This document shows positions 19,686-29,886 of a DNA stretch of 64,000 nucleotides, piece by piece. Position numbers and translations under genes: made by a program. Below the pieces are notes generated by a model, which worked only from the letters and a program-made list of their open reading frames with translations, was not told where the DNA came from and ran no database searches. The stretch is taken from positions 5,046,749-5,110,748 of the forward strand of contig CM030938.1 of assembly GCA_018136815.1 (NCBI GenBank). The letters run 5' to 3'. Position 1 is the first letter of the stretch. Every line of letters begins with the position of its first letter. Source of the DNA: Isochrysis galbana. Lineage: Eukaryota > Haptophyta > Isochrysidales > Isochrysidaceae.

Positions 19686-21848
19686 CTACTCAATCACATC
19701 CGGCGAGTTAACGGCCCCGACGCGGCGATATGTTCCAGCGTGAATTTTGAATCGAACCTGTAGCGAAGCTACAGGATGGAACGACGGAAGGTGTAGAGGT
19801 TTGGGGTCAGTGTTGACCACCGTAACCGCGATGGTGTGGTCGGCGTTCGACCTCTCTACTTGGGGAATGACGAGAGGAGAGCTATCGATCGTTTCACGCG
19901 TAGGGAGTCGGTCCACGAGCATGGCGCAGTCTTCGTGTTCTCGAAGAGCTAGCGGAATTCGGACGTGAAACGTTGCCCGATGATAGGCCGGGATCGTGAT
20001 AGGTTCGTGGGTGTATAGGAGGTACTCGGAGCCACATGATGCCGGCGCTTTGGCGGCAAACTCATCGGCCGTGCTGAAGAGAGGCTCGGTGACTAGCTGG
20101 TTGTCGTTTTTGGTGGCCTGCGGCCCTCGGAAGAAGTCAGTCGTGATTGGGTTCGCGGAGGTCGGACAGACCTGTGCACAAGTCATGCTGACAGGGACCA
20201 CCGCTATCGGTGACGTCGAGACGCGAAAGATCGGCGGAGCGTCGGGGCTTGGACTGCCATTAACCTCAAGAGGAGCCACCGTGGATGGAGCACCGAGGGT
20301 GATAGAGCCGTCCGTGCTGTCGGAGGCGAGCTGAATCGAAGCGGCGTGCGTAGCTAAGAAGTCGTTCCCGAGCAGCAGCATCGGGTTGCCTTCAATCACC
20401 ATGAACGTATGACGAAAGAGAAATCCACCGACGGAGAAAACGATCCGAGCCTTGCCTCGCGTGATAAGAGGTAGGCCGTCTGGGCCATGGAGCGGTGTCA
20501 CTACGGCTTGCGGCAGCCGCTCGACGCATGCGTCGTTGGGTAGGCTGGACAAGAGGGAAGTGGTCACGACCGACGGGCCAGCTCCGGTGTCAGCGAGGGT
20601 GCTGTTGACCGTGAGAGCGGAGTCGGCCAAGATTACTCCTTCTTTGCCGGTAGCCTCGCCGGAGCGGCAGACCATCAGGTCTCGAACATATAGGCAATGC
20701 CTTGGGTAGGCAGATGGTAGGGTATCCACGACGCTCTCCGGTCGGTGCGTGGTCACGTGTGCGATGGTGTCGGACGGGGACGGGGTTGGTCGACAGCGTG
20801 GTTGCTCGGGTGAATTCGTCGTCAAAGTAGTCGTCGTCTCTTCGGGTACTCCGACTGCCGCTATCGTGGCAGAGAGCCTAGAGGCGTCGTCCTCGTTGGT
20901 AGCGGTACAGGGTGATAGCTTGGGACTAGTGTATCCCAGGCCTCTCTTGTCGGTGGGGTGCCTCGGGTGGTCGGACATCCTTTCCCAGTCTTTCTCGAGA
21001 CGAGCTTGGGCTTCTGTCTTGGGTCTTCGAACTAATGAGGCTAGCTCTTCGGCGCGGATGCCTTTGGCTTCCACGAACTCGATCGGCGCTCGGACGGCAG
21101 CGGCGAGGTCGGATTCCTCGTCGGCGCCTCGTCCGGCTAGAGCTTGCGATCTTATTTCGTCAGCGGTTTCGAGCGTGACGTTGGACCATTTCTGGTCCCC
21201 GTTCACTCCGAATGATTGCCATTGTTGGCGCCGCTTCCGGAGAGTCGTCGGCGTCGTCGGACGTGGCGAGCTCGCGCGTGCCGGAGGCGGGGCGGTCCAT
21301 GGAGAGAATGGGTCGTGGAAAGTAGACTCGGAGGCGTAGAGTGGCGTGTCGTTGTCGTGGTTATCGTGGGTTTCTTTTTGGTCCTCGTGGTTGTCTGACT
21401 CGGGAGTAGCTGGACGGGAAACAACGGGGTCGGAAGAAACTTCACTAGTTTCCCTCCCCCTCTCATAACGATGAAGAGCCGACCACGGCTCGTAGGCGGT
21501 AGCCTCGGTTGAGCTAAGTGAAGGCCGGTCCAATAGGCTGCGCCGCGCGCAAGCGAGTAGCTCTAACGCGGACAATATCTTCGTCGATGGCTGGTCTCGC
21601 TGTTGGCTCAAATGTCGAAGAAGAACAGGCATCCAATGGATCGCCATCGCTCCAGCTACACCGACGTAGGTGCGGCTGCGCAGAGCGCCACGGTGCGGTG
21701 AAGGAGACAGATTAGCCATGGCTGACTCACGGCCATCCACGACGCAGGTTGGCTGAAGGGGCGGCAGCCCTTTGGTGAGGTACAACCCGGTGGCTTTCTG
21801 GTGTCCAGTGCCGTGCTCCCATGGTTGGACGAATTGGGTCGGGGTCAA
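19686..21848 (-). CDS. Gy-M ORF2 middle part: aspartic protease and spacer (left assembly copy)
   Basis: About 720 codons, in the same frame as pol and separated from it by one TAG. The first part contains the end of the methyltransferase-like domain (KATGLYLTKGLPPLQPT). The retropepsin active site is DTGAGPSVVTTSLLSSL, followed by the flap and core (MLLLGNDFLATHAA). After it comes a beta-rich spacer (EPITIPAYHRATFHVRIPL, AMLVDRLPTRE) that is also found in the gypsy fragment at 8538-9236. A missing C near 21850 (five C against six in the right copy) breaks the link to the upstream frame here. In the right assembly copy that link is intact. Confidence 0.88.
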   Translation of the reverse strand: MTPTQFVQPWEHGTGHQKATGLYLTKGLPPLQPTCVVDGRESAMANLSPSPHRGALRSRTYVGVAGAMAIHWMPVLLRHLSQQRDQPSTKILSALELLACARRSLLDRPSLSSTEATAYEPWSALHRYERGRETSEVSSDPVVSRPATPESDNHEDQKETHDNHDNDTPLYASESTFHDPFSPWTAPPPARASSPRPTTPTTLRKRRQQWQSFGVNGDQKWSNVTLETADEIRSQALAGRGADEESDLAAAVRAPIEFVEAKGIRAEELASLVRRPKTEAQARLEKDWERMSDHPRHPTDKRGLGYTSPKLSPCTATNEDDASRLSATIAAVGVPEETTTTLTTNSPEQPRCRPTPSPSDTIAHVTTHRPESVVDTLPSAYPRHCLYVRDLMVCRSGEATGKEGVILADSALTVNSTLADTGAGPSVVTTSLLSSLPNDACVERLPQAVVTPLHGPDGLPLITRGKARIVFSVGGFLFRHTFMVIEGNPMLLLGNDFLATHAASIQLASDSTDGSITLGAPSTVAPLEVNGSPSPDAPPIFRVSTSPIAVVPVSMTCAQVCPTSANPITTDFFRGPQATKNDNQLVTEPLFSTADEFAAKAPASCGSEYLLYTHEPITIPAYHRATFHVRIPLALREHEDCAMLVDRLPTRETIDSSPLVIPQVERSNADHTIAVTVVNTDPKPLHLPSFHPVASLQVRFKIHAGTYRRVGAVNSPDVIE

Positions 21849-23688
21849 CCCCCGACTAAACGGCGAGCTTCCGCATGCATCCGAGGGTTCTCGACCGCTA
21901 CAAACGGAGCAGTGGCAGAGGCCATTGACTTGAAGACGCGGGCGGCCGACTCAAGAGCGGCACGACGTCCGGGTTCTGGTGAAAGCCATTGGCTGCTGAC
22001 GGCGGAGAGGTACGTGCAGGGCGGGTGGGCGATGACTAGGTCCCAACCTAGGTTTTGGACATGAAGCGCGTCGCCTTGGAAGTGGGGCACGTAGTCAATC
22101 TCGGAAGGATATAAATCGCACGTAGCTACATCAGCTCCGGCGAGTAGGAACATGGAGGAGACGACGCCGCTAGTCTCACCAACGACGAGAACTCGTGGGG
22201 CGTGACAGCCAGAAGTCAGCCCGTCTTGGACTTGTTGACTCGTCTTCGTGAGCTCCGCGCAAAGCTCATCGAAGTGCTTGGGTAGCGCGGCGGCAGGCGA
22301 GGCTAGGGTGCCGTTGCGAGGCCAGCGAAGCTCTTGGGCTGCCTCCGTGAGGTGCCGAGGTAATACCACCGTAGAGCCGCTCGCTCGTGCACGAAGAGAT
22401 GCGAGAGCGTGGAGAGCGGGTGACGGGGTATCATCACGGGTGCCGACATCGGAGTTGTTTCGAGAGGAATCGAAGGACTGGATCGCGGACGCATTGATCG
22501 CTGCCACGCGCATGATGGCGGTGGCAGTGGTATCGAGAGGCAGGCAGTGCTTGGAGGCTGCGACCGGTGGCCGCGGCGACGTAGGACGAATGGAAGTAGA
22601 CTCGGATATCGACAACGTGGAGACAGGCTCGGAGGACGGGATTGACGAACAAACTCGGAGAGGTGGGGTGTCGGATTGCGGCGACGGACGCCGCGGCCGC
22701 GAGACCACCGGTGAGAGACATGAAGGACATGGCTCAGAGACTCGGTTGGGCTGGCTCAATGGGCGTAGAAGCTCGGTTTGGGAGGCGGCCGTTCCTCGAC
22801 GTGCAAGGGAGTTGTGGTCACTCTCCATGGTCACGTCGGGAGAGGAATCGGGCCAGGCATAGACTTCGTTGCAATCTGTCGTCGGCGGGGTCGGCGCCGG
22901 CGAAAGAAGGGACGTGGCTGTCGAAGAAGCCGGCTGCGGGGAAGGCTGAGGCCAGGGTGGTGGCTCTGCGGCAGCGGCTGGTGTGGGTGGTGGCCGAAGA
23001 GGTTCTGCAATGCGAAGCATTCTTCGGAGGACTTGGCTCGGGCTAGCGGGTGCATGGACCGCTGAAATTACGGCGGATTCAGACTCGAATTCGGAAGACT
23101 CGGCGACTTGAGAGAGGCTAGGAGACGGCTGTGCCAGCTCCTCCATGGCTCTTGACTGATGGGATGGCGTGGGAACGCCGGTGGTCGACCGCGGACTCCG
23201 CGGTGACGTTGATTTGTGCTCGGACTCGGACTCGTCGTTCCTAGCGTGCTGGACGCCAAAAACAGGGCTAATTTTCGAAATGGGAACGGACGGGCGGCCC
23301 AAAGGTGAAGCCCCCTGGCGTCGCAACCGTCGATGAGGACGAAGCGGACGCTTGTGATGACAATAGGGGCACGGTGGCCAGCACCGGTTGGCTCGGTGCG
23401 GCCGTAATCTCGGACTCGGTGACGGGCTTGATTTCGCGGGCTCGGGATGCACTGTCTTGTGCAATTGGACTCGGACTCGGAACGGAAACGGAAGGGATCG
23501 GCTCGGCGGCGTGCAGCTTGCTGGAGTGGCAGGCCGGCTGCGGCGAGACTCGAAACGGTGGCTTGGACAAGGACACAGTGGCTGTCGTCGAGGGCTTCGG
23601 CGTCAGCTTGTGTTTGGACTCGATACGCGGTGGCTCGTGAAACGGGGCTCGGGTATGGTTGGAATTCTGGACGTGACCGGAGTTTCAA
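21845..23688 (-). CDS. Gy-M ORF2 N-terminal part with methyltransferase-like domain (left assembly copy, frame-broken)
   Basis: This is the duplicate of 27230-29050. It carries the same Ser/Pro-rich linker and the methyltransferase-like core (VLVVGETSGVVSS, IAHPPCTYLS). Single-base differences from the right copy split it into several frames, with breaks near 23290 and 21850. The right copy reads through both places, so the breaks here look like consensus errors near a contig end rather than biological decay. Confidence 0.75.
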
Positions 23689-25148
23689 ATGACTCAGACT
23701 CGGGGCGCGGAGGACCGAAGGTGAACACTCCCGCGAAGGAGTGGTCGTCAGAGGCTCAGTGGGCGGCTGGAGCTCCGTTAATCCTGCGGTCGACCGCGTG
23801 TAGGACTCGGTGACGTTGTAAACTCGGACTCGGACTCGGACTCGGATGGCTCAGAACGGGGTTTGCTCAAAACAGGCTTGGACTCGGACTCGAAAGAAAG
23901 TGGGGAGGAACCGGAGAACTGCGCCTCCATCGTCGTAGCGATGGAGACTGGTGATACCGGTGATGACTGGACTGGGCTCAGACTCGTAGATGGGCTCGCG
24001 GTGGCGTAGGACGAAGAGGGTAATTCTGAACGTGACTTGGACTCGTACTCGTACTCGGGAGACGTTTTGTGGCTCGGACATGCGAAATTTGATTTGAGAG
24101 ATTGAAGGTTGGATTGGGCCTGCGGCGGCTGGATTTTCGCAGACCGTGAGGTCTTGGACTGTTGATGCTTGGGGAGTGGCGTGGGATAGCGGTTGAGCGG
24201 CTTGAGTTGATAGAGAGGCGTGACGGTTGACTTGGTTTTGAGGACTCGTGCGTGATATCGAGAATCAGGATGGAATTATCGGCATTGGGAGAAATAGGGG
24301 CAATCGGCGAGGAGGCAGGAGAAAGAGGGGATGGAGGTGGCAGGGCTTGTCTGGAACTTGGGGAATCTTGGGGTACCGGTTGGGGGCCGTAGAAGTACTC
24401 GGCCGTAGCGTAATACGATCTTTTGGTGGGTGGCGTTCAGGCCACTACCTGGACTGGTAGTGGGGTAACAGCGCGGACGTGGGCCCCGCGGCGACTACTG
24501 GGCCGGACGGAGAACAACCATCGTGCGGAGGCGGCGGTGGACTCTGGGTCGTTACACCTCCCACTGCCGCTTCGCAGAGAAAACGAATGTACGGTTGGCA
24601 AACGACGGGGTTATGAGCTCCGTCGCCCGTGCCATACTTCCACAGGTCGCCTCGGGCGTACAGATGGAGCCCGGGGACGAAAGGCGCAGTACGCGCAGCC
24701 GTTGGCGTCGGTCCACTCCTTGACGTCGCGGTCTAAGTCGTCGAGACGCGGCGCCGTCATGGTGGCATCGGAGGGGCGGCAGCGGTGAGCGCAGCGCAAG
24801 GCGGGTGACCCGCGTAACGAGAAATTTGCCAGAAGCGGGCTCAGCGCTCGAGACCAGCTACCTGGATCCATTCCGAGAGGCCCGAATCGGCCGGAAGCCA
24901 AGGCCGTTCGGGGGGCTCACATTGGGACGAGAAGACGTGCTTTTGCCGAGGGACGGTCAAGAAGTGCGTCCGGTAGCGGAGACGATGCGGAGTAATTCGT
25001 AGGTGGAGGAGGAGCCGACGATTGTCAGCGCCAGTCGCGCGGTTCGAGTTGTTGTTTTGCGATTTTAATGCCTCGGCCACCGCCGCTTGGACGGCGGCGA
25101 CCATCGAAAGCCGTAGTGTCCACGGGGTTAGAGGCAGCCTTAGCAACC
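23689..25148 (-). CDS. Gag C-terminal fragment and ORF2 start (left assembly copy)
   Basis: It duplicates 29050-30559 with many one-base deletions, most densely close to the gap. The frame is shattered and should not be annotated as an independent gene. The homologous intact sequence is in the right copy. Confidence 0.7.
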
Positions 25149-25248
25149 NNNNNNNNNNNNNNNNNNNNNNNNNNNNNNNNNNNNNNNNNNNNNNNNNNNN
25201 NNNNNNNNNNNNNNNNNNNNNNNNNNNNNNNNNNNNNNNNNNNNNNNN
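25149..25248. other. Assembly gap of exactly 100 N
   Basis: A run of 100 N, the conventional placeholder for a gap of unknown size. The sequence to its left (ending at 25148) corresponds to 30559, and the sequence to its right (starting at 25249) corresponds to 19857. The two contig ends therefore overlap by about 5.3 kb. Confidence 0.97.
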
Positions 25249-26584
25249 TACTTGGGGAATGACGAGAGGAGAGCTATCGATCGTTTCACGCGTAGGGAGT
25301 CGGTCCACGAGCATGGCGCAGTCTTCGTTTCTCGAAGAGCTAGCGGAATTCGGACGTGAAACGTTGCCCGATGATAGGCCGGGATCGTGATAGGTTCGTG
25401 GGTGTATAGGAGGTACTCGGAGCCACATGATGCCGGCGCTTTGGCGGCAAACTCATCGGCCGTGCTGAAGAGAGGCTCGGTGACTAGCTGGTTGTCGTTT
25501 TTGGTGGCCTGCGGCCCTCGGAAGAAGTCAGTCGTGATTGGGTTCGCGGAGGTCGGACAGACCTGTGCACAAGTCATGCTGACAGGGACCACCGCTATCG
25601 GTGACGTCGAGACGCGAAAATCGGCGGAGCGTCGGGCTTGGACTGCCATTAACCTCAAGAGGAGCACCGTGATGGAGCACCGAGGGTGATAGAGCCGTCC
25701 GTGCTGTCGGAGGCGAGCTGAATCGAAGCGGCGTGCGTAGCTAAAAGTCGTTCCCGAGCAGCAGCATCGGGTTGCCTTCAATCACCATGAACGTATGACG
25801 AAAGAGAAATCCACCGACGGAGAAAACGATCCGAGCCTTGCCTCGCGTGATAAGAGGTAGGCCGTCTGGGCCATGGAGCGGTGTCACTACGGCTTGCGGC
25901 AGCCGCTCGACGCATGCGTCGTTGGGTAGGCTGGACAAGAGGGAAGTGGTCACGACCGACGGGCCAGCTCCGGTGTCAGCGAGGGTGCTGTTGACCGTGA
26001 GAGCGGGAGTCGGCCAAGATTACTCCTTCTTTGCCGTAGCCTCGCCGGAGCGGCAGACCATCAGGTCTCGAACATATAGCAATGCCTTGGGTAGGCAGAT
26101 GGTAGGGTATCCACGACGCTCTCCGGTCGGTGCGTGGTCACGTGTGCGATGGTGTCGGACGGGACGGGGTTGGTCGACAGCGTGGTTGCTCGGGTGAATT
26201 CGTCGTCAAAGTAGTCGTCGTCTCTTCGGGTACTCCGACTGCCGCTATCGTGGCAGAGAGCCTAGAGGCGTCGTCCTCGTTGGTAGCGTACAGGGTGATA
26301 GCTTGGGACTAGTGTATCCCAGGCCTCTCTTGTCGGTGGGGTGCCTCGGGTGGTCGGACATCCTTTCCCAGTCTTTCTCGAGACGAGCTTGGGCTTCTGT
26401 CTTGGGTCTTCGAACTAATGAGGCTAGCTCTTCGGCGCGGATGCCTTTGGCTTCCACGAACTCGATCGGCGCTCGGACGGCAGCGGCGAGGTCGGATTCC
26501 TCGTCGGCGCCTCGTCCGGCTAGAGCTTGCGATCTTATTTCGTCAGCGGTTTCGAGCGTGACGTTGGACCATTTCTGGTCCCGT
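25249..26584 (-). CDS. Gy-M protease/spacer region (right assembly copy, frame-broken near gap)
   Basis: This duplicates 19857-21200. The retropepsin region is readable (MTTSLLSSLPNDACVERLP, MLLLGNDF), but single-base deletions break the frame several times (for example cttcgtttctcg against cttcgtgttctcg). It is the low-quality tail of the right contig. Use 19686-21200 for the protein sequence of this part. Confidence 0.75.
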
Positions 26585-29317
26585 TCACTCCGAATGATTG
26601 CCATTGTTGGCGCCGCTTCCGGAGAGTCGTCGGCGTCGTCGGACGTGGCGAGCTCGCGCGTGCCGGAGGCGGGGCGGTCCATGGAGAGAATGGGTCGTGG
26701 AAAGTAGACTCGGAGGCGTAGAGTGGCGTGTCGTTGTCGTGGTTATCGTGGGTTTCTTTTTGGTCCTCGTGGTTGTCTGACTCGGAGTAGCTGGACGGGA
26801 AACAACGGGGTCGGAAGAAACTTCACTAGTTTCCCTCCCCCTCTCATAACGATGAAGAGCCGACCACGGCTCGTAGGCGGTAGCCTCGGTTGAGCTAAGT
26901 GAAGGCCGGTCCAATAGGCTGCGCCGCGCGCAAGCGAGTAGCTCTAACGCGGACAATATCTTCGTCGATGGCTGGTCTCGCTGTTGGCTCAAATGTCGAA
27001 GAAGAACAGGCATCCAATGGATCGCCATCGCTCCAGCTACACCGACGTAGGTGCGGCTGCGCAGAGCGCCACGGTGCGGTGAAGGAGACAGATTAGCCAT
27101 GGCTGACTCACGGCCATCCACGACGCAGGTTGGCTGAAGGGGCGGCAGCCCTTTGGTGAGGTACAACCCGGTGGCTTTCTGGTGTCCAGTGCCGTGCTCC
27201 CATGGTTGGACGAATTGGGTCGGGGTCAACCCCCCGACTAAACGGCGAGCTTCCGCATGCATCCGAGGGTTCTCGACCGCTACAAACGGAGCAGTGGCAG
27301 AGGCCATTGACTTGAAGACGCGGGCGGCCGACTCAAGAGCGGCACGACGTCCGGGTTCTGGTGAAAGCCATTGGCTGCTGACGGCGGAGAGGTACGTGCA
27401 GGGCGGGTGGGCGATGACTAGGTCCCAACCTAGGTTTTGGACATGAAGCGCGTCGCCTTGGAAGTGGGGCACGTAGTCAATCTCGGAAGGATATAAATCG
27501 CACGTAGCTACATCAGCTCCGGCGAGTAGGAACATGGAGGAGACGACGCCGCTAGTCTCACCAACGACGAGAACTCGTGGGGCGTGACAGCCAGAAGTCA
27601 GCCCGTCTTGGACTTGTTGACTCGTCTTCGTGAGCTCCGCGCAAAGCTCATCGAAGTGCTTGGGTAGCGCGGCGGCAGGCGAGGCTAGGGTGCCGTTGCG
27701 AGGCCAGCGAAGCTCTTGGGCTGCCTCCGTGAGGTGCCGAGGTAATACCACCGTAGAGCCGCTCGCTCGTGCACGAAGAGATGCGAGAGCGTGGAGAGCG
27801 GGTGACGGGGTATCATCACGGGTGCCGACATCGGAGTTGTTTCGAGAGGAATCGAAGGACTGGATCGCGGACGCATTGATCGCTGCCACGCGCATGATGG
27901 CGGTGGCAGTGGTATCGAGAGGCAGGCAGTGCTTGGAGGCTGCGACCGGTGGCCGCGGCGACGTAGGACGAATGGAAGTAGACTCGGATATCGACAACGT
28001 GGAGACAGGCTCGGAGGACGGGATTGACGAACAAACTCGGAGAGGTGGGGTGTCGGATTGCGGCGACGGACGCCGCGGCCGCGAGACCACCGGTGAGAGA
28101 CATGAAGGACATGGCTCAGAGACTCGGTTGGGCTGGCTCAATGGGCGTAGAAGCTCGGTTTGGGAGGCGGCCGTTCCTCGACGTGCAAGGGAGTTGTGGT
28201 CACTCTCCATGGTCACGTCGGGAGAGGAATCGGGCCAGGCATAGACTTCGTTGCAATCTGTCGTCGGCGGGGTCGGCGCCGGCGAAAGAAGGGACGTGGC
28301 TGTCGAAGAAGCCGGCTGCGGGGAAGGCTGAGGCCAGGGTGGTGGCTCTGCGGCAGCGGCTGGTGTGGGTGGTGGCCGAAGAGGTTCTGCAATGCGAAGC
28401 ATTCTTCGGAGGACTTGGCTCGGGCTAGCGGGTGCATGGACCGCTGAAATTACGGCGGATTCAGACTCGAATTCGGAAGACTCGGCGACTTGAGAGAGGC
28501 TAGGAGACGGCTGTGCCAGCTCCTCCATGGCTCTTGACTGATGGGATGGCGTGGGAACGCCGGTGGTCGACCGCGGACTCCGCGGTGACGTTGATTTGTG
28601 CTCGGACTCGGACTCGTCGTTCCTAGCGTGCTGGACGCCAAAAACAGGGCTAATTTTCGAAATGGGAACGGACGGGGCCGGCCCAAAGGTGAAGCCCCCT
28701 GGCGTCGCAACCGTCGATGAGGACGAAGCGGACGCTTGTGATGACAATAGGGGCACGGTGGCCAGCACCGGTTGGCTCGGTGCGGCCGTAATCTCGGACT
28801 CGGTGACGGGCTTGATTTCGCGGGCTCGGGATGCACTGTCTTGTGCAATTGGACTCGGACTCGGAACGGAAACGGAAGGGATCGGCTCGGCGGCGTGCAG
28901 CTTGCTGGAGTGGCAGGCCGGCTGCGGCGAGACTCGAAACGGTGGCTTGGACAAGGACACAGTGGCTGTCGTCGAGGGCTTCGGCGTCAGCTTGTGTTTG
29001 GACTCGATACGCGGTGGCTCGTGAAACGGGGCTCGGGTATGGTTGGAATTCTGGACGTGACCGGAGTTTCCAAATGACTCAGACTCGGGGCGCGGAGGAC
29101 CGAAGGTGAACACTCCCGCGGAAGGAGTGGTCGTCAGAGGCTCAGTGGGCGGCTGGAGCTCCGTTAATCCTGCGGTCGACCGCGTGGTAGGACTCGGTGA
29201 CGTTGTAAACTCGGACTCGGACTCGGACTCGGATGGCTCAGAACGGGGTTTGCTCAAAACAGGCTTGGACTCGGACTCGAAAGAAAGTGGGGAGGAACCG
29301 GAGAACTGCGCCTCCAT
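26585..29317 (-). CDS. Gy-M ORF2: linker plus phage-type SAM methyltransferase-like domain
   Basis: An open frame of 910 codons starting at ATG 29317, separate from gag, which ends at 29887. Residues 1-575 form a Ser/Pro/Glu-rich linker. Residues 579-773 form a domain with a Rossmann-like first motif (VLVVGETSGVVSSMFLLAG), then ATCDLYPSE, GDA, WDLVIAHPPCTYLS (C640), VENPRM (682), FVQPWEHGTGHQKATGLYL, GLPPLQPT, and RSRTYVGVAGAMAIHW. This order and wording match, from memory, a tailed-phage protein family usually annotated as DNA cytosine methyltransferase-like. The PPC motif would hold the catalytic cysteine as in C5-methyltransferases. The frame then heads into the protease. Activity is untested; a chaperone or RNA role is possible. 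Confidence 0.8.
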   Translation of the reverse strand: MEAQFSGSSPLSFESESKPVLSKPRSEPSESESESEFTTSPSPTTRSTAGLTELQPPTEPLTTTPSAGVFTFGPPRPESESFGNSGHVQNSNHTRAPFHEPPRIESKHKLTPKPSTTATVSLSKPPFRVSPQPACHSSKLHAAEPIPSVSVPSPSPIAQDSASRAREIKPVTESEITAAPSQPVLATVPLLSSQASASSSSTVATPGGFTFGPAPSVPISKISPVFGVQHARNDESESEHKSTSPRSPRSTTGVPTPSHQSRAMEELAQPSPSLSQVAESSEFESESAVISAVHAPASPSQVLRRMLRIAEPLRPPPTPAAAAEPPPWPQPSPQPASSTATSLLSPAPTPPTTDCNEVYAWPDSSPDVTMESDHNSLARRGTAASQTELLRPLSQPNRVSEPCPSCLSPVVSRPRRPSPQSDTPPLRVCSSIPSSEPVSTLSISESTSIRPTSPRPPVAASKHCLPLDTTATAIMRVAAINASAIQSFDSSRNNSDVGTRDDTPSPALHALASLRARASGSTVVLPRHLTEAAQELRWPRNGTLASPAAALPKHFDELCAELTKTSQQVQDGLTSGCHAPRVLVVGETSGVVSSMFLLAGADVATCDLYPSEIDYVPHFQGDALHVQNLGWDLVIAHPPCTYLSAVSSQWLSPEPGRRAALESAARVFKSMASATAPFVAVENPRMHAEARRLVGGLTPTQFVQPWEHGTGHQKATGLYLTKGLPPLQPTCVVDGRESAMANLSPSPHRGALRSRTYVGVAGAMAIHWMPVLLRHLSQQRDQPSTKILSALELLACARRSLLDRPSLSSTEATAYEPWSALHRYERGRETSEVSSDPVVSRPATPSQTTTRTKKKPTITTTTTRHSTPPSLLSTTHSLHGPPRLRHARARHVRRRRRLSGSGANNGNHSE

Positions 29318-29886
29318 CGTCGTAGCGATGGAGACTGGTGATACCGGTGATGACTGGACTGGGCTCAGACTCGTAGATGGGCTCGCGGTGGCGTAGGACG
29401 AAGAGGGTAATTCTGAACGTGACTTGGACTCGTACTCGTACTCGGGAGACGTTTTGTGGCTCGGACATGCGAAATTTGATTTGAGAGATTGAAGGTTGGA
29501 TTGGGCCTGCGGCGGCTGGATTTTCGCAGACCGTGAGGTCTTGGACTGTTGATGCTTGGGGAGTGGCGTGGGATAGCGGTTGAGCGGCTTGAGTTGATAG
29601 AGAGGCGGTGACGGTTGACTTGGTTTTGAGGACTCGTGCGTGATATCGAGAATCAGGATGGAATTATCGGCATTGGGAGAAATAGGGGCAATCGGCGAGG
29701 AGGCAGGAGAAAGAGGGGGATGGAGGTGGCAGGGCTTGTCTGGAACTTGGGGAATCTTGGGGTACCGGTTGGGGCCGTAGAAGTACTCGGCCGTAGCGTA
29801 ATACGATCTTTTGGTGGGTGGCGTTCAGGCCCACTACCCTGGACTGGTAGTGGGGTAACAGCGCGGACGTGGGCCCCGCCGGCGAC

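Noticed and set aside
19686..25148. A second, independent tandem Gy-M element
   Set aside because: The duplicate is bounded exactly by a 100-N gap and each side lacks what the other provides; an assembly overlap explains it better, though reads are needed to prove this.
26585..29317. The methyltransferase-like frame as a host gene
   Set aside because: It lies between gag and protease of one element on the same strand, is continuous with the protease frame, and is duplicated only with the element.
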